Source: Niastella sp. | Lineage (GTDB): Bacteria; Bacteroidota; Bacteroidia; Chitinophagales; Chitinophagaceae | DNA: 11,479 nucleotides | Assembly: GCA_021154515.1 (NCBI GenBank) | Contig: JAJKIL010000233.1 | Span: forward strand, 1 to 11,479 | Direction of reading: 5' to 3' | Shown: positions 7,419 to 11,479 of the stretch, one piece after another | Layout: each line of letters starts with the position of its first letter | How positions within the stretch are numbered: the first letter of the stretch is position 1 | Position numbers and translations under genes: made by a program | Notes under the pieces: model-generated | What the model saw: the letters and a program-made list of their open reading frames with translations, nothing else | Databases searched by the model: none | What the model was told of the DNA's origin: nothing

Positions 7419-8645
7419 TTATTTAACAATGATCATTTTCCCCTGAATGCTGAATTTCGCACTACCCGACTCCTGCAACACCTTCAATACATCTGACAAC
7501 CGGGTGTTCCTTGAAATTTCAACAAACAAAGGATCATTTTTAACAGCTGGGCCCTCATATACAACATCTACATCATACCATCTGGCCAATTGGCGCATTA
7601 CCGTTTTTATATCTGCACTTTCAAAGTGAAATAATCCGTTTTTCCATGCGATGACCTGTTCCAGGTCAGGTGAATGGTGAATGGTCAATGATGAATGGGC
7701 CGCCGCTATGGCTTGCTCGCCTGGCTTTAACACAACTTCCTGAATTTTATCCTTTGCCTTTTGCCCTTTACCTTTTGCCAATTCCCCACTGTCAACTGCC
7801 CACTGCCTCACTACTTTCACGCTTCCTTCCAGCAAAGTAGTTTTTATGGCGCTTTCGTCGTCATAGGCATTTACGTTAAAGTGTGTACCCAACACTTCCA
7901 CCTGCATGTCGCCTTTTTCCACAATAAAAGGCATCTCTTTATCGTGCGTCACTTCAAAATAGGCTTCGCCCGTTATTTGTACTCTTCTTTCCTTCCCCCT
8001 GAAACCGGTGGGATAATGAATGGAAGATGCTGCATTCAACCACACTTTTGTGCCATCGGGTAACCGCAACTGGTATTGTCCTTTGCGGGGAGTGGCCAGG
8101 GTATTATACGACAATGGGCCCTCGCCGCTGCTGTTGTCAGAAGAATACACCAGTTTTCCATCATCGGGTTTTTCCAGTTTTGCTTTCCCTTCCTGCGCTA
8201 CTACCCCATTTGCAGCATCATCGAGCAGGATGGTTTTGCCATTCGCCAGGGTAAGCACCGCTTTATTGCTGCCAGGCTCTGCATCGTTCTTTAAAGTGGA
8301 TCCGGCTTTTGCCAGATCTGTTGCCGCTCTTTTATTCAGCAAATAGACTACGGTGCCTGATAAACATAACAGGATGGCAGCCGCAGCCCACCAGGTTCTG
8401 TTGTGCATTTGACGAACCGGTGTTTCCCCGGTATACGACGTATAAGGTATTTCATCGGTTGCAATGCTTTGCAGTAATTCTATTTCAATGGCTTCCTGAA
8501 TTGATCCTTTTTCTCCTTCTCCATATTCCAGCTCACCGGTGTTCACCAATTCCTGGTACCATGCTTCAACAAGCTGCTGCTCTGCAACCGTACAATTTCC
8601 GCTACTGTATCTATTTAATAGATCAGTTGCCTGTGTTTGATTCAT
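7419..8645 (-). CDS. FecR-family anti-sigma factor with DUF4974 C-terminal domain
   Basis: A 408-residue protein from the chosen ATG. A cytoplasmic N-terminal part (1-80, 'LLNRYSSGNCTVAEQQLVEAWY') would bind the sigma factor. One transmembrane helix follows at about 85-104 (WWAAAAILLCLSGTVVYLL). The periplasmic FecR domain covers about 185-279: 'YQLRLPDGTKVWLNAASSIHYPTGF', 'RRVQITGEAYFEV', 'VEVLGTHFNVNAY', 'TTLLEGSVKVV'. The C-terminal DUF4974 domain (about 330-408) begins 'QVIAWKNGLFHFESADIKTVMRQLARWYDVDVVYEG'. Family knowledge gives the role: it holds the ECF sigma factor at the membrane until the STN domain of a partner transporter signals through the periplasm. Two stretches, about 280-303 and 315-328, do not match the family pattern. 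They are encoded by 7-bp repeat DNA. The frame also allows a TTG two codons earlier (8651), but ATG 8645 is preferred. The gene sits between the sigma gene and susC. Confidence 0.93.
   Translation of the reverse strand: MNQTQATDLLNRYSSGNCTVAEQQLVEAWYQELVNTGELEYGEGEKGSIQEAIEIELLQSIATDEIPYTSYTGETPVRQMHNRTWWAAAAILLCLSGTVVYLLNKRAATDLAKAGSTLKNDAEPGSNKAVLTLANGKTILLDDAANGVVAQEGKAKLEKPDDGKLVYSSDNSSGEGPLSYNTLATPRKGQYQLRLPDGTKVWLNAASSIHYPTGFRGKERRVQITGEAYFEVTHDKEMPFIVEKGDMQVEVLGTHFNVNAYDDESAIKTTLLEGSVKVVRQWAVDSGELAKGKGQKAKDKIQEVVLKPGEQAIAAAHSSLTIHHSPDLEQVIAWKNGLFHFESADIKTVMRQLARWYDVDVVYEGPAVKNDPLFVEISRNTRLSDVLKVLQESGSAKFSIQGKMIIVK
7669..7698. repeat. Tandem heptamer (GGTGAAT-type) inside fecR
   Basis: Four consecutive 7-bp units with consensus GGTGAAT, plus a trailing GG. 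The first two are exact and the third and fourth differ by one base each. Read on the coding (minus) strand they give the peptide HSSLTIHHSP, just after the conserved 'LKPGEQA' segment of FecR. Because 7 is not a multiple of 3, the units encode different residues, so the periodicity belongs to the DNA and not the protein. Confidence 0.8.
7751..7806. repeat. Eight degenerate 7-bp units inside fecR
   Basis: On the plus strand the 56 bp divide cleanly into eight 7-mers that all begin with C, for example CCTTTGC, CTTTTGC (twice), CAATTCC, CAACTGC and CCACTGC. They encode most of the peptide QWAVDSGELAKGKGQKAKDK, inserted between 'LLEGSVKVV' and 'VVLKPGEQ' of FecR. The same style of unit (CAATTGC, CTATTGG, CTACTGC) forms the arms of the inverted repeat after susD. 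The origin as dispersed repeat DNA is inferred. Confidence 0.65.
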
Positions 8646-8706
8646 AAACAATCATATAAAAATTCTGGCAACGTATATACTGTCCGGTAAAAAGACCCGA
8701 GGGGGT

Positions 8707-8742
8707 ATAAAAAATAAAAATTTTTTTCCCGGGCGGCCGGAA
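8707..8742 (-). terminator. Weak terminator- or attenuator-like hairpin between the sigma and fecR genes
   Basis: The 186-bp gap between the sigma stop (8832) and the fecR start (8645) holds no gene. On the minus strand TTCCGG (8742-8737) can pair with CCGGGA (8732-8727) around a 4-nt loop, with one G-T wobble. A run of seven A, five T, one A and six T follows. The short GC stem before a T-rich tract resembles a weak intrinsic terminator, and might lower fecR relative to sigma. A promoter for fecR could also lie in this gap; I see only imperfect TAnnTTTG matches. Tentative. Confidence 0.3.
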
Positions 8743-8831
8743 GCAGGCATACCTTACCCGGATCGGTTAAAAAACAATCGTATTCATAGCTCACACATGT
8801 AAAATATCACATTGGGAATACCGGAATTTTA

Positions 8832-9425
8832 CTACTTCATCCATTGCAGGAGCAAAACCGCAAATGTAGTAGCGTTCAGGCTGATGGCAGTTTTAATAAT
8901 TTGTAAAGCATGTTGTATATGCTTCTTTACTGTTTCATCTGAAATGTCGAGGCGTTCGGCAATTTCCTTATGAGTTAAATGATGTTTGCGGCTAAGCTGG
9001 TATACTTCACGCATCTTGTTGGGCATTTGTTCAACGGCCGACTGAATGACGTGTTGCAGTTCTTTTATTTGTAGTTGTGATTCGGCATCGGGTGGCTGAT
9101 AATTGACAAGCACCTCGGTAAGCAAGACAAGATAATCGCGGCGGGTAATATTCTTTTCAATATACTTTATAACTTTGTACCTGACACTGGTTTGCAGGTA
9201 AGCGCCCAGTGAACCGGTGATCCGAATTTCGTGGCGGCGGTTCCAGATAGACAAAAAAATATCCTGAACCAGGTCGGCAGCATCCGTCTTTGAGCGAAGC
9301 GCTCTTGCAGCTGTTGCAAATAATGATTCCCAGTAACGACGATACAGCATGGTAAACGCTTCTTTGTCTCCATCGGCTACCAGAGAGAGTAATGTTTCAT
9401 CGGTATGGGCTTCAACTGCTTCCAA
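8832..9425 (-). CDS. ECF RNA polymerase sigma factor (Bacteroidetes sigma-70 expansion family)
   Basis: A 197-residue sigma-70 family protein. Sigma region 2 covers about 10-90: 'DETLLSLVADGDKEAFTMLYRRYWESLF', then the core-binding and -10 signature 'DAADLVQDIFLSIWNRR' (48-64). Region 4 covers about 125-180: 'QMPNKMREVYQLSRKHHLTHKEIAERLDISDETVKKHIQHAL' with a helix-turn-helix. Region 3 is missing, as in ECF factors. The tail 'ATTFAVLLLQWMK' is hydrophobic. It would direct RNA polymerase to promoters of the SusC/SusD locus once released by the FecR protein encoded next. Start choice: no ATG precedes residue 25, and starting there would remove conserved region 2, so the TTG at 9425-9423 is taken as the start. 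A terminator and a candidate promoter lie just upstream, so this is probably the first gene of the locus. Confidence 0.93.
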   Translation of the reverse strand: MEAVEAHTDETLLSLVADGDKEAFTMLYRRYWESLFATAARALRSKTDAADLVQDIFLSIWNRRHEIRITGSLGAYLQTSVRYKVIKYIEKNITRRDYLVLLTEVLVNYQPPDAESQLQIKELQHVIQSAVEQMPNKMREVYQLSRKHHLTHKEIAERLDISDETVKKHIQHALQIIKTAISLNATTFAVLLLQWMK

Positions 9426-9445
9426 ATAGGGCTTATACTTGGCCG

Positions 9446-9453
9446 CAAAAGTA
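9446..9453 (-). promoter_or_regulatory. Candidate Bacteroidota -7 box upstream of the sigma gene
   Basis: TACTTTTG on the minus strand matches the Bacteroidota housekeeping consensus TAnnTTTG exactly. It lies about 20 bp before the TTG start, which would give a short leader. No good TTTG -33 element is seen at the expected distance, so this stays tentative. The rest of the 182-bp gap (9426-9607) holds only the terminator palindrome. Confidence 0.3.
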
Positions 9454-9548
9454 ATACAAAAACCAATCAGTGGTATATTATTATAATTTCAGATATCAGC
9501 AACGTACAACAGTAGGGCTTTATTACAGTGAAAGATTAAAAAATAATG

Positions 9549-9592
9549 AAAAAGCAAAAGCCTCCCGATGCATCGGGAGGCTTTTGCTTTTT
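9549..9592. terminator. Perfect 44-bp palindromic intrinsic terminator, bidirectional
   Basis: Arms 9549-9570 and 9571-9592 are exact reverse complements (22 of 22). Each has an A/T-rich outer part (AAAAAGCAAAAG) and a GC-rich inner part (CCTCCCGATG). In RNA the centre would open into a small loop. The outer arms supply a T-run at the exit on either strand. It starts 15 bp after the stop of the T9SS-secreted protein gene on the minus strand. It therefore ends that transcript and insulates the downstream sigma/fecR/susCD locus. Confidence 0.92.
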
Positions 9593-9607
9593 ATCTCTTA
9601 CTTATTT

Positions 9608-11479
9608 TTACAGTATGAGCAGCTTGGTAACTGCAATGTTGTTCACTTTCAGCACATAGATACCCAACTTAACATTTCTGTCGAGCTGCACATCGATGGT
9701 ACCGGAAGTATTCATTACTGTTTTTTGATACACTACTTTACCAAACAGATCGGTGAGGGTGATCGTGATCTGCTTGTTGATAAGATAATCAGGTGTTTTT
9801 ACCACGAAGTGGTTGCCTATTACCGGGTTTGGATAAGCGGTAACATCCGAGATGGCATCATCATCATTGCAATAACCCAGTTTGTCACCATTTTTCAGGT
9901 GGGCCGGTACAGCTGATTGTGCAATACACTGGCTTTGGCCATTGTGACAGATCATCACTTTGTCATCAAGGAGGCCGCACGATACATTTACTGATCCAAT
10001 GCGGATCGAAGCTGACATGCTGCATCCTTTAGCGTCGGTGATGGTTACGCTGTATGTGCCGGCAGTGGTAACAGTGATCGAAGGTGTATTCTTGTTCGTA
10101 CTCCATTTATAACTATACGGAGCAGTACCACCCGCAGGTTTAGCTACCAGGAGCAGCGAAGAAGAACCATACCCGACATAGATGGTATTTTTTTCAGTAG
10201 AACCAGGACCTACCACGTATACATCAGGAATAGAAACTGTTAATTGAACCGGGTTGGTGTCGTCACAATCTGAGTTGTTGGCAACACCACAGGCAACAGG
10301 AGCACCCGCGCCTAATCCGTCACCATCCTCATCGGCATACAATAATCTGGTATCATCACAATCCAGGTTGTTGGTTACATAACCAGCAGGTGGGGTTGAT
10401 GAACAGAATGAAGCAGACATATTAGAACCAAACCCATCGTGGTCGGCATCTACATAGTATACAACCGGGGTATGCACCGTAGCATCGTTGTCGTTACAAT
10501 CGGTATTATTGGTTGCATAACCATAAGGAGCGGTTGAATTACACAGCATTTCTGTTGTAACATCACCAAAGCCATCATGGTCGGCATCTATATAATACAA
10601 CAGCGGTTTTTGAACGGCAGCGTCATTATCGTTACAGTCTGTGCTGTCGGCGGAGTATCCAGCCGGAGCATCATTCTGTGCAAATAATACAGCTGCGCCT
10701 GCACCTACACCATCTTTATCGCCATCTACAAAGAAAGCTTTGTTAACGATCAGTTGCGTTGAAACACTGTCGGCATCCAGGTAAAAAACATCACCATTTT
10801 GCGAGGCAGTGATGGTTACTTTACCTGCTGATACGATATGAATATTACCATTTACAATTGTAGCTACTGAAGTATCAGCGCTTGTGTAGTCAATTGGTAA
10901 CGTAGAGGTACTTGTGGCACCTGCATCAAAATCGCCATCGGTTACCAGTACAGGTTGCAAAGCACTGAATGTGATGGTTTGTTTTCCGATATTCAATAAA
11001 TTAAATACCGGGAAGCTGGTTACACCTGTATAGCTTACCTCGTAATTGGTGGCGGCAGCTGTGGTTGGTGTATCAGCGAGTGCGGCCTGAACGCTCAATT
11101 GGGCTGTGTTGCCTGTTACCAGTCGCATAGCAGCGGCTACATCACATTGCGCATTGGCATCGGCAGTATTGTAGCCAAAAGTAATATCTGTTGGAGAAGG
11201 ATTGGCTGGCTGAATGGTCCAGCTGTTGTTGATAGCATGGCTATCGTAAGGCATTTCCACTGACAAATTTCCCTTTTTTACATTTGCTGTGAAGACCGTA
11301 CCTATGGCAGGTTTCACGGTTACGGGGTTGTAGCTGTCGCCAGCGCCAATCCACAAAGGCGTGGCCACGCCAGCATTTGTAAGGCGGGTGAATGTTCCCG
11401 ACTGATTATCACCCTTCATGACAAACCATTGTGTTGGTGCGCCCCCACCTACAAATTGCAGACCGGTTGGCTTTACGCT
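9608..11479 (-). CDS. C-terminal part of a T9SS-secreted modular protein (Ig-like, MopE repeats, SprB/PKD-like, CHNG motif, sorting domain)
   Basis: 623 residues are visible and the frame is open through the right edge, so the start is outside. An internal ATG at 11419 is not a real start: no signal peptide follows and coding continues upstream (KPTGLQFVGGGAPTQWFV). In visible numbering: an N-terminal beta-rich segment; a bacterial Ig-like domain at about 166-247 ('KQTITFSALQ', 'LPIDYTSADTSVATIVNGNIHIVSAGKVTITASQNGD'); four MopE-type acidic repeats at about 249-410; a SprB/PKD-like domain at about 415-495 ('GGTAPYSYKWS', 'TAGTYSVTITDAKGC'); a Cys/His motif at 507-537; and the T9SS type A sorting domain at about 543-623 ('AYPNPVIGNHFVV', 'LTDLFGKVVYQK', 'LGIYVLKVNNIAVTKLLIL'). 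The sorting domain directs export through the outer membrane and surface attachment or release. Role inferred: adhesin or extracellular-matrix protein. No catalytic domain is visible. It is separated from the sigma gene by a strong terminator, so it is probably unrelated to the Sus locus. Confidence 0.92.
   Translation of the reverse strand, partial: SVKPTGLQFVGGGAPTQWFVMKGDNQSGTFTRLTNAGVATPLWIGAGDSYNPVTVKPAIGTVFTANVKKGNLSVEMPYDSHAINNSWTIQPANPSPTDITFGYNTADANAQCDVAAAMRLVTGNTAQLSVQAALADTPTTAAATNYEVSYTGVTSFPVFNLLNIGKQTITFSALQPVLVTDGDFDAGATSTSTLPIDYTSADTSVATIVNGNIHIVSAGKVTITASQNGDVFYLDADSVSTQLIVNKAFFVDGDKDGVGAGAAVLFAQNDAPAGYSADSTDCNDNDAAVQKPLLYYIDADHDGFGDVTTEMLCNSTAPYGYATNNTDCNDNDATVHTPVVYYVDADHDGFGSNMSASFCSSTPPAGYVTNNLDCDDTRLLYADEDGDGLGAGAPVACGVANNSDCDDTNPVQLTVSIPDVYVVGPGSTEKNTIYVGYGSSSLLLVAKPAGGTAPYSYKWSTNKNTPSITVTTAGTYSVTITDAKGCSMSASIRIGSVNVSCGLLDDKVMICHNGQSQCIAQSAVPAHLKNGDKLGYCNDDDAISDVTAYPNPVIGNHFVVKTPDYLINKQITITLTDLFGKVVYQKTVMNTSGTIDVQLDRNVKLGIYVLKVNNIAVTKLLIL
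10250..10735 (-). repeat. Four MopE-type (DxDxDG...DCxD) protein repeats
   Basis: Each unit starts with an acidic calcium-type loop (DGDKDGVG, DADHDGFG, DADHDGFG, DEDGDGLG). Each ends with DCNDND or DCDD after a 'GY.....' or 'NN.' linker, matching the putative metal-binding MopE-type repeat. Units 1 and 2 are about 44-46 residues. Unit 3 lacks the usual tail, running from DCDD straight into unit 4, and unit 4 is short. Units 2 and 3 also share runs of near-identical DNA (around 10436-10456 and 10569-10589), suggesting duplication. Metal binding is inferred from the family. Confidence 0.8.

Noticed and set aside
7669..7806. CRISPR-like repeat array
   Set aside because: The units are only 7 bp, tandem and without spacers, within a coding gene, and no cas genes are present.
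9470..9916. Plus-strand open frame of 148 codons across the terminator and the T9SS sorting domain
   Set aside because: It would run through a 44-bp terminator palindrome and the antisense of a clear T9SS domain, so it is not a plausible gene.

Overview
The window looks like a piece of a Bacteroidota chromosome, most likely from the Chitinophagaceae (Chitinophaga/Niastella-like). The reasons are a SusC/SusD pair, a Bacteroidetes-type ECF sigma factor with a FecR anti-sigma factor, several lipoproteins with Bacteroidota signal peptides, a type IX secretion (T9SS) C-terminal sorting domain, and an absence of obvious Shine-Dalgarno sequences. Genus is an inference from protein style only. All seven genes lie on the minus strand, so transcription runs from high to low coordinates.

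From right to left: (1) 9608-11479, the C-terminal 623 residues of a large secreted modular protein (Ig-like domain, four MopE-type acidic repeats, SprB/PKD-like domain, a Cys/His 'CHNG' motif, T9SS sorting domain). It ends at a near-perfect 44-bp terminator palindrome (9549-9592). (2) 8832-9425, an ECF sigma factor, and 7419-8645, its likely FecR-type membrane anti-sigma factor. (3) a 443-bp leader (6976-7418) holding two hairpins. (4) 3499-6975, a SusC-type TonB-dependent outer-membrane transporter with an N-terminal STN signalling domain. (5) 1686-3467, its SusD partner lipoprotein. (6) 194-1546, a TIG-TIG-LamG surface lipoprotein in the position usually held by a SusE/F or surface glycan-binding protein. 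(7) 1-158, the start of another lipoprotein running off the left edge.

Items 2-7 read as one polysaccharide (or other large ligand) utilisation locus under cell-surface signalling. By analogy with known systems, ligand passing through SusC would be sensed by the STN domain, relayed to FecR in the inner membrane, and would free the ECF sigma factor to raise expression of the locus. No glycoside hydrolase or other degradative enzyme is visible, so the substrate cannot be named.

The least ordinary signals are non-coding. A family of degenerate 7-bp repeats occurs twice inside the fecR reading frame, where it encodes two peptides absent from ordinary FecR proteins, and again as the two arms of a long inverted repeat directly after susD. 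An identical 11-mer sits just before the start codons of susC and of the TIG-LamG gene. A terminator-shaped hairpin facing the plus strand lies in the susC leader. I found no wholly new multi-gene system, no mobile element with a transposase, no CRISPR array and no recognisable tRNA or rRNA.
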